From Tyto alba (lineage: Eukaryota > Chordata > Aves > Strigiformes > Tytonidae): a stretch of 64,000 bases of DNA. Location: NCBI RefSeq assembly GCF_018691265.1, contig NW_024881324.1, positions 3,103,730 to 3,167,729 on the forward strand, written 5' to 3'. This document shows, in pieces, positions 35,935 to 48,100 of the stretch. Position numbers and translations under genes: made by a program. The number at the start of each line of letters is the position of its first letter. Positions within the stretch are counted from its first letter, which is position 1. The notes beneath the pieces were generated by a model, which had not been told where the DNA came from, did no database searches, and saw only the letters and a program-made list of their open reading frames with translations.

Positions 35935-36125
35935 CTCCAGCCAATTGGAGCTCGGGGGGGGGGGGGGGGGGGGGGGGGGCGTGGCCATGGCGGAGAGGGC
36001 GGGGCTGTTGCCGGTTCCGCCGCCGCGGGTGTGGCTGGGGGTGGGGGGTCCCGGGGGTGCCCGTTCCCCACCCCCAGCGCAGGGCCCTGCGCTGGGGACT
36101 GTATGAAACCGCTATATAGACGGTA
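35935..36125 (+). promoter_or_regulatory. Compact GC-rich promoter-like block
   Basis: Contains a palindromic CCAATTGG (35941), the G26 run, a GC box (gggcggggc near 35998), CpG-rich sequence, an ATG in good context (gccATGGCG near 35987) opening a 39-codon frame, G-runs able to form quadruplex, and a TATA-like ctatataga near 36112. No downstream plus-strand coding exon was recognised. It may drive a non-coding transcript or, in reverse, gene A through the pyrimidine tract. Confidence 0.4.
35954..35979 (+). repeat. G26 homopolymer
   Basis: Twenty-six consecutive G, next to the pyrimidine tract. It can fold as G-quadruplex. The length is probably unreliable in the assembly. Confidence 0.9.
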
Positions 36126-37039
36126 TGTATATACACACACCATACATGGCCCCTACAAACTGTCGCCATCTGCCAGAGTTCTGGCCGTTGTCATCCTTTC
36201 GCCACATGTAGGTGCCGTGTTTTTCAGCAAACTCATTCTCTGCCCTGTGGAAGCTCCTGGCTTGAATTATTTTATTTATGGGTGGTGAAAAAGTAACCAC
36301 CGCCTGAAAAAGCGCATGGAAAATAAACACATTTTAACGTGCTGGACTGCCTTAAATTTTTAAACTGGTGCAGGAGATTCTAAGCTGTTGATGGGCTGTG
36401 AATGCAGCAGCCAATCAGATTTTACCAAGTTTCAGTTTAAAACAGAAAGCTTATACTCAGGTTTGTTAAAGTAGTCCTTAAAGTCCTCTAAATTGGAACT
36501 GTGTTGCTATACTAAAGAAAATGAATGTACGAACATCTTTAGCCATGAAAGTGTCTTCTCTTTTTACCTGCCTCTACTGCCTTCCTTTTAAAAAACTGTT
36601 ATAAAGACAAACTCTCCTGAGTGGTGGTTGTCTAGCTGGTTTTATTTCTGTTTGTCTTTTCAAAATATTTGCATTATATTGGCTATGATCCTGATACATT
36701 TCCTTTCAGTTTAAATAGGGAATCTTTCTGTTGGTTTAATGGGAGTTGGGCTAAACTCTGATTCAGGTTTGTAGCCTCTTGATAAGAAGAGATAAAAAGC
36801 CTGATTCTGAAGAGTGGTGAATTTCTTGGATTTCTTAAAATTCTTGGAATAAACAGGAAAAAGAAACTCTTAATCAGGATTTGATCTTCTCACATTAAGG
36901 TCTGCAGAAGTAAGCTCATTACAAATCTATATCATCAGAGCTAGGTAAAAGGAGAAGCTCTTCCCCTTGGGCTGAGCCCTAGGTTTCCTAAAGCAGTCCC
37001 TAAATCAAGGTCTTCAAAATAAAAGTGTAATTTAGTCTG
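36126..37039. other. No supported gene
   Basis: AT-rich flank between the promoter-like block and the LTR. Nothing recognisable. Confidence 0.5.
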
Positions 37040-37590
37040 TCTATGGTACAGAGATTTGGACAGCTCGAGCTGGGTGTCTCCAGAGAGGGACCCTGAACAA
37101 AAATCCCCACGGCAATTATGCCCTTACACCCTGTGCGCTTCACGCACCTTGCACACGCCTTTTGGTCCAATAGTGAGACTCAAGTCTGGGGTCATCTTAT
37201 TCCTCATTGGGCCCTCTCTCTCATCTCTAGGCATGATTAGGTTCTTTCTTTTCCTATTTCTGGCTCTGTGGCTTAGATTAGTGTTTATTGTGTCTTCTTT
37301 TTCCAGCTCAAACTTATTCTGGGGTTTCCCAAGTTTTCTTGGAAAAGAAATCAACAAATAGGTCAATGCTAAAGCTGTAAATTCAGCTTTATCAAGAATG
37401 GCTACTTTTATGTGGTTAAACGAAGTCCTTAAAGCCTTTTAAAGCATGTTAATAGCCTCTATAATTTTATATATATTCCTGTGCTCTTACAGCCTCACCA
37501 TTTTACTCTGTTACTGCCACGTGCTGGTCACATCTTGTTCGGGTCTAGTCAGCATGCTCACGTGGCTCAGCTTTGCCACCTTCCACAACA
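37040..37590 (-). mobile_element. Endogenous retrovirus 3' LTR (limits approximate)
   Basis: Read on the minus strand, the element begins TGTTGTGG directly after a purine-rich tract. It carries a TATA-like atatataaaa near 37470 and AATAAA at 37284-37289. It ends in a U5-like segment with a 'gggatttttgttcagggtcc' stretch. Order and spacing (U3, TATA, poly(A) signal, U5) fit an LTR. The outer end is placed only roughly, near 37030-37060. The element lies downstream of the env remnant, as a 3' LTR should. Confidence 0.6.
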
Positions 37591-37612
37591 GTCTTCTCTT
37601 TTTTTTTTCTTT
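37591..37612 (-). other. Polypurine tract of the retrovirus
   Basis: On the minus strand an A/G run (aaagaaaaaaaaagagaag) sits immediately before the LTR's TG. This is where plus-strand DNA synthesis of a retrovirus is primed. Confidence 0.55.
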
Positions 37613-37673
37613 AGCATACCTGCTAATGTGTCCAGACAACTGTCTTGAGGTTTTCTATATGTTGTAAACATCT

Positions 37674-39760
37674 CTAATTTTTTATATAAAATATCAAAAC
37701 TAAAAGCAAGAACAATACAGTTACCATTAACAAAACCATTACTGGGTGTAGCATGTGGTTCAGGATTCCTGTCGCAGCTGGTGACTATCTAGAGAATGTT
37801 TTCCACCATTTATGTTCTCTGTCCTTTCTAATTTTCTCTAAAATTTGATATATTTTCTTGGCATTATGGTGTATGTTGATCAGAGTTTGATGGTTATTAT
37901 TCTGATTTTTTGGTAGGATATCCCTTAAGTCTTTAAGTTGTAATAGCTTTTTTACTATTATGAGGTTCATCCCTGTTGGTATAGGAGTCAGGTCCTGATA
38001 TATGTTATAATTGGATCTTCTTATTTGATGTGTGGTGACAGGGGCACTGTAAGTAAAATCACAACCTATCATTTTCATAAAGTTATATGCACCAATATTT
38101 AGGTTGTCTTTTATGATGATTGTTCCATTATCAGTTTTTGACACTAAATTCTTAGACAGACACAGCCTTGGCCTGTGTATATTATTATTGATTTAGTGTC
38201 CTCACCTGGTTGTAATTCACAGTGACAGATTTTCTGATCTGTGTCTAAGCAGATATTTTGTGCTCCTAAGGTGTTACTTTCACAAACATATACGTCGCTC
38301 TTGTGCTGAGAAGGCTTTTGTATTTATAGTGTAACACTTTTTTTTTTTATTTTGCCAAGCCCAAGTTCTGTGTTCAATTGGATAGAATACAGTTCCGTTA
38401 TTGTTGAGGTCTAAAGTTATTACAGAGTAAATAGTATATACTGAAGCCTTAGTTATTGTTAACACACATGATGCTGACTTTTGTTGTAATGGGTCATAAG
38501 TAAAATTAATCAGTTTCTACCACGTTTGGAGGGGTTTTTTCATGATTCGGTGGCATTGTCTCACATGATTTTTTGGATTTCAGCTGTTAGTGTGCTTGCC
38601 TCCCCTTCCCTAATAATTGCTGTGACTGCGTTCTGCACCCACAGTTGTGCCTGTATACAGCTCAGTGCTAGCAACGTAGTATTTTGAGATTTTTTGAAGG
38701 CATTCATTATGAGTAAACTATTTTTTTCCTCAGTTTCATCCCAGTGTGGTAAGATTTTGGATGTCAGTCATTGACCCGCTTCAAATGCTTCTAGGGATGA
38801 CGATTGTAGTGGATGGTCTAATTTATGCAGGTCACTGGTAACTGTGCTGAGTTTATTGGCTAATATCTCTGCATCAGTGCTCTTTGGTACTCCTAAATCA
38901 GTCCCTAGGATTCCTGAGGCATCTCTTCTTATTCTCTTAGAAGGAGGCAGGGCCCGACCCTGTGGCTAAGCTATCTTGTTTAGGATGTATTAAGAAATGG
39001 TGAACAGATGGGTTTGATAGCTGTTACGCTGTATGCCTAACTCTACTCATTTTAGGGACCAGGATGGGTTAAAAGTTGTTCTACTCTTTTAACCATGTAT
39101 GGTCCAATTTTAGTTACTTGGAGGGGTTATTTATTTTCCCAGGTTATCTGGCTGACCCTCTGGTCTTCTGGGGGTCTGTGATGTAGTTGTATGAGTTATA
39201 ATCTCCAACTTAAGCAACAATGTAATTTGGTTTTCTTTTTGGGGGGTTACTGGTAGTTTCTGTGTCTACAGATAAGCTCCTCTTTCTTTTATTATTGGCC
39301 TACAGACATATTACAGACATTGGTTGTGTCAAGGTGAAATTATGCTAATATATTCTCTTTCTTGGTTTTGATTTGAACATAGTACCCTTATTTGACTGGA
39401 GACATTATATATGTCTCTTACAAGAATATGAGAGGCTTTTTCATAGTTTCTTACGTTAGTCATTCAGCATCCTATCTTTATCTTTTTCCCTTGTTTTGCC
39501 CTGACTTGGGTGTGTTTAGTAGCGGTTCCCCCTTGGTCCCAACTGCACTCATTTTTTAACAATACCTCATTATCATTCATAACCACCATGGATAAATTTA
39601 ACCTGTTTGTCTTTGATTTCTGTCCCATGCTACCTCTGTATCCGAAATGCGTGCGTGTCCATGCCCCTTCTGATGTGTTCACCCAAGTGTTCAGGAGTAT
39701 CAGAGCTGGTAATTTCGTGTTAACCTTTGTCAGACGCTTTACGGTTTTTCTCAATCCTTT
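37674..39760 (-). pseudogene. env: Endogenous retrovirus env remnant
   Basis: A decayed envelope gene on the minus strand. The distal part (39464-39754) is an open surface-subunit-like fragment. Near 38922-38942 a basic cluster, K-R-I-R-R, marks the likely subunit cleavage site, followed by a transmembrane-subunit ectodomain. That part is broken by in-frame stops (one at 38768-38770) and shifts, then is open again at 38280-38465 and for 119 codons at 37785-38144. A stop at 37785 precedes a hydrophobic membrane-spanning stretch ending at a final stop, 37674-37676. Such a damaged frame cannot make full-length envelope. The layout is compatible with a gamma/epsilon-type element, but the genus is not settled. 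Confidence 0.7.
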
Positions 39761-40010
39761 TCACATGTGAGTGGTGTATCCAGCGGTCCTTTCCTGCAAC
39801 TGCTCTCCTGGTTATATTCCACATACTTGGATTTCTGAGGGGACTGGTTGGCTCCACGTAGCCATTTTTTGGTTTTGTTTGTTGTTTCATACCTATCACA
39901 TGTTGTGTTAATCATTCATCTCCTTCCAACAGGCTGGTCTTTGCTGGGATATAAGTTCCTGGTGTGGCTAAACATCTCCCCAGTAATATCTCGGGGTGGG
40001 GGGGGTCAGC
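39740..40010 (-). pseudogene. pol: End of retroviral pol (integrase C-terminus)
   Basis: On the minus strand a short reading containing WIHHSHVKR, typical of the integrase C-terminus in gammaretrovirus-like elements, lies just ahead of and slightly overlapping env. It is interrupted by stops. No reverse transcriptase, gag or 5' LTR is recognisable beyond 40060, so the copy is truncated. Confidence 0.5.
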
Positions 40011-40059
40011 CCTGTAGGCCACTGTGGGGTGTCAAACCACAGTCCAAAGTAGACAATTT

Positions 40060-41639
40060 TAAGTAGATGTTGCAAGTTGCTGATAGAAAAAAACAAGATT
40101 CACAAGAAGAGAAGGTGTTTTTATGCGGAGTTCTCATTTTTTTTTTTTTTGGGCTAGAGTGACTCAGAAAAATAAATCTCCCACGTTTGTGTGCAAATTT
40201 CATTCTGCTCATACCTTATGTATGTCATCTATGTATTTCATTCATGTTCTGTTCAGTGAGGTTTTTTCAGTAACCATAGTTGTACAAATGATGCAGATTT
40301 TTTTAAGAAAGGGAGTAAATTAATGTTTTGTTATCATGTGAAGGAAGCACGGGAAAAAGCATTTTGCTGTTTTGCCATTTTTCAAAAGTTTTAAATATAG
40401 TTTTAAGATAATAATGTCAGGGACTGTTTATGTTACCTTTAGTAGGATTTCTCCAACAAATACATACAAGACAATGAGAAATTACTATGTTAAAATAGAC
40501 ATTGTCGCTCATTTCAGTGCATTGGGACTTCTTTTTTTTCATAGCAGAAATGTGATTTTGCAACCACATGTAGTTCTGAACAATATGTTAAATGCTAGGT
40601 TTTCAGAGCAGTATAGACTGTTTCTTTCAAGTTTTAATAGCAGGCAACACACCATCTGGTTTAAACAAATGAAGGTGAAAAGGAACAGATTCATTATATT
40701 ATACTTAAGCACAGTGCTTGTTCAGATGTAAAAATTCTGGTACCATCTGATTCTAATGCCCATTACCTTAGCTGTTAAACAACTGACTGTTGTGCTTACC
40801 TGTCCCCCTGCTCAGGACAACTACTGGTTCTGAAGTGCTGTTTTCCTCTCTGTCTACTTACTTTTTTTGCTCAGCTATCAATAATAATGCAAAGTCATTA
40901 GAAATTAATCTCCATCTCTTATTCTGTCTTTGGCTCCTGCTTGCAGCTGGATACATGCATTTTCACAGCTAGTGCTGCAAGTTCATGCGGGGTAACAACT
41001 GTCCTAGCTATGCTCCTCTGCCCAATAAACTAAAACTGTACTAGGTCTCTGACATCTTTTACTCTCTGAGCCTAAGAATGGCTGTCTTGCTTGAGGCTAA
41101 GAGTCCATCTAGCCAAGTATCTTGTCTCCAAATAGGTTGCAGCTGCCTCCTCACAAAGATGGTCCTGCAGTAGATTTTCTGCATTCTTCTTTTGAGGAGT
41201 AGAAGAGGGAATGCAAGAAATAGCATTTGATCCACAGATTAAATACCTATTTCCCGAGTGTGAAACGTCCACATTTGCTTTATGAATGTATCTGTGGAAT
41301 GTACCGTCTCTGTACACTTAACCACCTTTTTGACAGTAATTTTTGCCTTAGAAAAAAAAGCAGTGGTCATAAATGGCTGCCTATGGAAGAGTAAGAACCA
41401 GGCAGTCATGTGTTAACACTTCTCTAAAGTATTCACAGAAACCTTATTTTTTGTGCAAAGAATCACTTCTTCTGTTGGCTTTGAACCTGGATACTACTTG
41501 TTTAATTTGATGGAAACTAAGATTTATGTATTGGAAGAGAAAGTTAACAGTTCTTATTTTTCTGATTAATAATATTCTTAAGTGGCATATCCACCTGCAA
41601 TTATTTCTTTTACAGACTGAAGAGTACTAGCTAGCCCAC
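40060..41639. other. No supported gene
   Basis: AT-rich, with only small open frames (the longest, 119 codons at 40372-40731, has no recognisable feature). Probably diverged non-coding DNA. Confidence 0.45.
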
Positions 41640-42360
41640 CGAGTCATTCCTTGAACAGGAGGTGTTCTATAACTTACCGTCCTAGTTGCTTTTCTTTGAA
41701 AGTTTTGTATTTATATTGTGTTATTTATGAGATAAGAGTGGCAGGAGTGCCCATAAATTTCAAAGTATGGGTGAACCATAAGCTTGTAAAGTGGTGCAGT
41801 GATCATCTTGATTTTGTTTTCTGTTGTCTGTTCTTTTGCTGAGAATTCCTACCTTTTGATTTGCTTTTTTTGACTGCATATTGAGCTTATAGTTCTGAGA
41901 AAATACATATCATATCCTCCAGACCTCAGCTCTGAGTAGTGATAATAAACTAGTTATGATAGGATTATTTTTCTCCACATGCATGACTTTACACTTACCT
42001 GCACTGAATTTTATCTACCATTTTATTGCCCAATCACTCAGCATCCTATGGTCCTTCTGTAGTTCTTCACAGTTTACCCTCTTACTTAAAAACTCAGATT
42101 GCTTTGCAACGTCAAGCAGACCTCACCTTATTGCTCACTACCTCCTTTTCCATGAATATAGATGGGATAGAATAGGTCCCATCACAAAATTCTGCAGGGT
42201 TTTACTGATAAAATTCCTCCACTGGGAGAACTGATGGTTTTAGTCTTATATGCTGTTTCCTAAGATTTAACTTGTTATTTTTCCATGCAAGGACTTTACC
42301 TCTTATCCTGTAATTGCTTAGCTCCCTTAAAAGTTGTTGGAAAGGGGCTTAATTAGAATC
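41640..42360 (-). mobile_element. Ancient CR1-type LINE relic
   Basis: The plus strand shows the antisense of an old amniote CR1-family element. Recognisable pieces include a 'gcatgactttacacttacct' segment, then 'tgcactgaattttatctacc', 'attttattgcccaatcactc', a 'ttcttcacagt' piece, and near the end 'ctcttatcctgtaattgctt'. It is strongly diverged, so it is much older than the copy at 28165. Confidence 0.6.
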
Positions 42361-43504
42361 CCTCCCTATATGATTTTCACCCCTTCAGAGACCTGCAAGA
42401 CATTTGTAAAACCAGATGTACCTTTGTGTTGACTCTTCCCAAGCATATCGTATTTATTTAAATACCTGTTCTATCCAATAGGTGTGAGCACAGAATTCAG
42501 TGGCATTGCTGAATTCTTTGGGATCTGGTTTGGATTCATCTGAACATTAAAAAAAATGTTGAAAAGATATATTAATTTTCTTATAATGAGGTTTACAGCA
42601 TTTTTATGCCAGTTTATCTCCATGGATTTCAGTGGCACTATTCTGACCTCTAGGACCTTGCATATCAAATGCATGTGTAGCAGTAGCTAAGTTAGCTGCT
42701 TGCCAGATGCGTATTCAGAGTGGCCTTTTGGCTATGCTGGTAAGAAGTAAACCTCTTAAGGTTCACCAATATGCACTGCAGTGCCAGTACAGTTGTTACT
42801 TTTGAGGTACGAATAGCTCTTGACACTCATCTGCAGCTCTCACACAAGTGTATGCAAGGAGATTTTCAAAGGCATCACTGGAAATTGGGACTGAATGGGC
42901 AATCATTTTTCTTGATGATTGATTCCTTACCCGCTGGTTTTGCCTTTGAAAAATGTGACCCCAAGGATTTCTGTGGAAGTCCTGTAGGAAAACAATTTCT
43001 CAACGGAACAATAGTAAAGCTAGAAGATGAACTGTGTTCAAGACATATGACTACATTTTTCTTCAACAGCCTAATTTAGGGGAAAAAGTTGAGAAGGTGC
43101 TAAACCAGGATTTATTGGCCAAATGAAAAAGGGAGAATTGGAAGATATTAGATAAGGTTAAAAAAGGTCAATAAAATATTAAAAAAAAAAATCTGTGGCT
43201 TGAAGATACTGGCATTAAAAGAGCTACAAATATGTTATCTCAGTTTCAAGGTCATTAAAATATTTTTTTGATCAGTCAGTTCATGTTCCAGGAAACAGTT
43301 AAGCTGCGTGGGTTGGAAAAAAAAAGGAGGAGTAAGGACACCTAAATATATCCAACACTACATAATCATAAAATTATCCAAGTGTAGCAGCTTTAAGGAT
43401 TGCGTAAGTGATTAGAATTCATTCTTGCCTCTGTTCCTGAGGTCTGAGATTCTCTATACCTGACTAGGAGCCCAGCACTTTCTCTGTGTGAGTGCATTTC
43501 TTTG
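42361..43504. other. No supported gene
   Basis: A 102-codon plus frame (42771-43079) has no recognisable feature. Nothing else seen. Confidence 0.4.
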
Positions 43505-43795
43505 AGGTCATGGAAGGGATCTCTTGAGATCATCTGTCCAGTTGCCCGCAGCCCAAAGCAGGCTCACCTCAAGCTGGTTGCTTTATGCATTGTCTAGCAC
43601 TTTTCTGAATACCTCAAAGGATGGAGACTCTGCAACCTCTCTATGCAATCTGTTCCATTGTTTGAGCACCCTGATCATAAACATTTTTTTTTTCTTGTGT
43701 TTAAATGGTATTTCTTGTATTTCAGTTTGTGCCCATTGCCTCTTGTCCATCTGCTGGATACCACTGAGAAGAGTCTGGCTCCATCTTTATATACA
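43505..43795 (-). mobile_element. CR1 LINE 3' fragment, reverse orientation
   Basis: On the plus strand it shows the antisense CR1 signature: 'gatctcttgagatcatctgt', then 'cagcccaaagcaggctcacc', 'gcaacctctctatgcaatct', and 'gcccattgcctcttgtccat'. The fragment meets the next CR1 copy head to head at about 43795. Confidence 0.8.
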
Positions 43796-44535
43796 GCGGG
43801 AGTGAGTGCACCCTGGCCAGGTTTGCAGGTAACACCAAGCTGAGTGGTGCAGTTGATAAGCGAGAGGGAAGCAATGCCAGGCTTGAGGAGTCAACCCATG
43901 TGAACCTCATGAAGTTCAACAAGGCCAAGTGCAAGGTCCTGCACCAGGGTGTGGGCAATCCCCACTGTCAATACAGGCTAGGGGATGAAGGGATTGAGAG
44001 CAGCCCTGTGGAGAAGGACTTGGGGGTATCAGTAGATGGGAAACTGCCTGTGAGCCAGCAGTCTGTGCTCACAGCCCAGAACCCCCCCGTGCCCTGGGCT
44101 GCAGCCAGAGCAGGGGGGGCAGCAGGGCCAGGGAGGGGATTCTCCCCCTCTGCTCCGCTCTGGGGAGACCCCCCTGCAGTGCTGGGGCCAGCTCGGGGGC
44201 CCCCAACAGCAGAAGGACACGGAGCTGCTCGAGCGGGGCCAGAGGAGGCCATGAAGATGCTGGGGGGGCTGGAAGAAAGACTGAGCGAGTTGGGGTTGTT
44301 CAGCCTGGGTAAGAAAAGGCTCTGGAGAGACTTTATTGTGCCCCTTTTATAAAACAGGGTTATACGAAAGACAGAGAGAGACATTTTATCAAGGCCTGTC
44401 ATGGTAGGACAAGGGGTAATGGTTTTAAACTGAAAGAGGGCAGATTTAGATTGGATATAAGAAAGAAACTTTTATGATGAGGTTGGTGAGACACTGGGAC
44501 AGGTTGCCCGGAGAAGTTGTGAATGGCTCGTCATC
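43796..44535 (+). mobile_element. CR1 LINE: end of ORF2 and 3' UTR
   Basis: Begins inside the CR1 reverse-transcriptase ORF. The frame from 43900 includes FNKAKCKVLHQG and then DEGIESSPVEKDLGVSVDGK, typical of the C-terminal end of CR1 ORF2. It continues with the GC-rich 3' UTR and fades out near 44535 before the usual terminal repeat. The long frames on both strands (150 and 144 codons) are this element. Confidence 0.9.
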
Positions 44536-45124
44536 TTTCACTTGAAAAGGCAAGTACATAGCCTGCTGTGTTGTGTTTTGTATCTAGAGAGAGAAAAAAT
44601 TTGGAATGTTGGAGACTAGTTCTCATTTCAGATCAATGTTCTCTATTGTGGTGAAGAAATAGTCAAAAATAAAGTTGCATTTTTTTCCTTTTTTTTTTAT
44701 TTTTTAATTTTGGAGAAGACAGAAAATTGGAAGTTGCTGCAGGTTTGAAGTTTTGATGGAGCCCTGTGTATTAGTGGTCTGGAGTGAGTAATATTAGGAC
44801 TGCTCTATCGGGTTTGGGTCATTGAAAAGCCTCATGTATAGAGCATTGAAAGGTGTAAAACAATTCAACTCTTCACTGTCACATTATGGTAAGCACTTGT
44901 ACTGATCTGGGGACAGGATTTTATAAAGAGTCTAGGGAAGGTAAGCGCTAGAATTCTTTTTAATTTCTATGAGTTTAATGTGCCTAATTCCTCTAAAATC
45001 TCTTCAAAATCTGATTTTCATGACTGAAAGAATACAATAAATTAGATGCCACTGATTTCCATTAAATTCTGACTTGAGTTCTAGTATTTATCTATATACT
45101 TACACTTTATATGTATGTATGTCT

Positions 45125-45135
45125 GTATATATATA

Positions 45136-45167
<32 letters not shown>
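45125..45167 (+). repeat. Compound (TA)n(TG)n(TA)n microsatellite
   Basis: A TG core of about seven units flanked by TA runs. Confidence 0.9.
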
Positions 45168-48100
45168 ACTATAAAGCTATAAAGTCCGTATCTTTTCTTA
45201 TTGTTCTTTTCTCTCTTGAGTTCTTTGGCATGTTCAACTGCTCACCAAAGATAATACTTTGCTTTGATAACCACTAAGAAAAGTCTATATGCTTTAGTGA
45301 AGATGGTTAATATGAAGTCAGAATTGATTAAAGGAATTAATATATTATCAAGAGCGAAGAGTAAATAACTAGAAGGTGGTGAGATAACTGGAGTATTTTA
45401 ACACATTTTTTAATAAATATTTCTACTAGATAAAGGCCCGGAGGAGTTGGTTATCCTAATCAGCATCATACCACATTTTTGACTCCCTTTTTTAAGCACT
45501 TCGATGGAAGCTGTAGGCTTATTAAGGCTATTCATAACAAACTAAAGCAGGTCATAGGACATTTTGTGCCATATTGTTTTAAGATAGGATGGGAAGGAAA
45601 AATATTTCTTACTGAAATTATGAAATAGCTTGTTAGAAACAAGTGTCACCCTAGAACCAGTTACCATAAAAATGCTTGGGTTGCATGCTCCTTGTGTAAA
45701 GGATTATGTGCTGCAAGGTCAGGAATCTGGACCTGATGACCACAATTTCTCTTTTGGAAAAAACCAAACCAACCAAAAAAAAAAAAAAAAAAAGACAGAA
45801 AAAAAGTAAACCCACATCTATTCTTTCATTTCTTAATTCTCAGTGATAAGGCTTTACAGGTATCCTGCAGTGTGCCACAGTCAGGGAAGCAAGTGTGAAA
45901 CCAAATGTGAATACCAATAAATGCTTGCCATAGGTGTTTGTCAAAGCACTTAAAAATCTCTGCATGGAGTCCAGATAAAATCCTTCATGTGGAGAAACTT
46001 GTTTGTTTTCTGTTTCTTCATGCAAGTTTTACCTTTCTACTCTGCAGAACTGGCTGCTTACATCTACTTGCCATCAAACACAGATCAAGGCATTTGTGAC
46101 TAGTGACAGTCTGATCTTCCACGGGAGAAGAGTTCTTCTCTAATGTCTACTCAGTCTTATGCTCACACTCCAAGCCAGCTGGGCACCATATTAAGGTCAG
46201 TGTTAACATCATTACTAAGGATGTTAATACACCTTGCCTGTCAGCACTGCCTTAAGTGAAGCTATGCAGCTATCGCATGGTCTAAATTGACTTAGTATGT
46301 GAGCAAAATGGTTGTGTGTCAGCCTGTGCAGATAAATGCTTCTTATCTTTGAGACATTGTCCTTACTATTACTGAGAGAATTATTTTACTCTTACAGTTT
46401 TCTTGATCATGTGTTTCCAACAGCAAATTTATTTTCCAACATGGCAGGGGAGGGAGGGGTGGGGGAAAGGTAGCCAGGTGGAATAATAAATTTCAACACA
46501 ATTTATGAATTTGATTACTTCAAGGAGAAGCAGGGGTTATTTCCTCTGAAATACTAGTATCAGTGGTCTGTTCCAAATTTTCACAGTGGTAATGCAGGAA
46601 TTAATTGTTTTCTTGCATTAATTACTGCTCAGTTTAATAAAATAGCCATTCGATAAATATCTGATGCCTGTTAATAATTGGTACTCATCATTAAGGCACG
46701 TTAATATTCTTTCATTTACATTCTTATAAAGAATTAAAGTTATGACCCATTAGACAATAATGTAACAAGCAAGAACTAACCTAGTAGTTTCAAGAATTTG
46801 AAGATCTCCTGTGCTTCCTGGCTTGCATACTTTATGGGGATACAAGATTAGCTGGAATTAAACGAGTGGTTTTTCTGTGCCTTAAAAGCATACAACCATT
46901 CCAGATGCTCTTCACCAAAAGAAAGCCTTCCATTTTCTAGTAGGGTTATTTTTAAATGACCTGTTTCTACTGAATATTCCCATTATTTTCATGCCATCTA
47001 GAACTCTGCTCTACCTGAGACTCAATTGGCATTAGAAACTGCAGATGACATTAAGAGCAAATTTTTACTTATTTGATATTCACGTCTTGTCCTTTTTGTG
47101 GTTTCAAACAAGTGAGTGAGAAATGCTCAATGTTCTAAATGGTGAACATTGTTACTAATCAAAATGGAGAGAATGGCTTCTGCTGCATGAATTAAAAAGA
47201 CAAATATTTGTTCCTGCAGATTCTTAAAGATCAATGAGTTTAAAGCATATTACTAGTAAATACATACTTGATAAGCAGTATGATGACCAGGCAGGAACTA
47301 TCAGAATATATAAACAACAATCATATTCTTGTGCAGTTTTTCAGGGTTTGTACTTGTGATGATAATTTTTAGTAAACTAATGTAATTAATGTAAGATGTG
47401 TTTGAATTCTGATGAAGCATGAAAAATTAGTAAATCAATTACATTAATATTCATTACTAATCTTTTTATAATCTCTTCTTCAGGTAGTGGCAGCTACTAT
47501 ATCATCCCTTTTGTATACTGGAACTGTTGGAGTTAGCTTACCTTTAATATCATGACAGGTACCTGGATAAGGTACCAATTTGTTTGTAATAACTCTTTGC
47601 ATGTTGGATCATTACTATTTCTGTATTTCCAGCTTATCTCTATGATAAATTCCTGTATTTTCCCGTGTTTTTCATTCACAGTTAGAAGGTTGACCTTTTC
47701 TTTGTTCAGGAACTCACCATTAAACTTCCTTCAGCACACTTCGTGACTGTCGCTTCTGCTTTTCTGATTTTCTTTAAGTCGTTGCTCTAGATTGCTGGTT
47801 CCCTGAAGCCAAATAGGGGTGCCCCTCTAATGACCTCAGTAGCTTTCAGGATAAATGTTCCTTTATGAAACCTATAAATTTCATATAAAGGTGGACCAAC
47901 TTCCTAACCTTAGAGACTTGCATAAGATGTTTGTATGACGGAGAACTGCAACACTCTTGTCATGCACTTGCAACAAGGGAATCTAGAAACTGTGGAAGTA
48001 ACTAATTTCCAGAGGAGGGTAGTGATTTATCAGAGATGCCACTGCTTCACTGAAGCATGGAGCACAGCTGGGCATCTACCTGACTCCCAGGGGAATCCTC

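Noticed and set aside
34805..36288. Open frames of 433 and 438 codons (plus) and 308 and 199 codons (minus) through the pyrimidine tract
   Set aside because: They are homopolymeric (Ser/Leu/Phe or Lys/Arg/Glu) simply because C/T-only DNA contains no stop codons in these frames.
37056..37366. 101-codon plus and 80-codon minus frames
   Set aside because: They lie in the LTR.
43900..44402. 150-codon and 144-codon frames as host genes
   Set aside because: They lie in CR1 ORF2 and its GC-rich 3' UTR.
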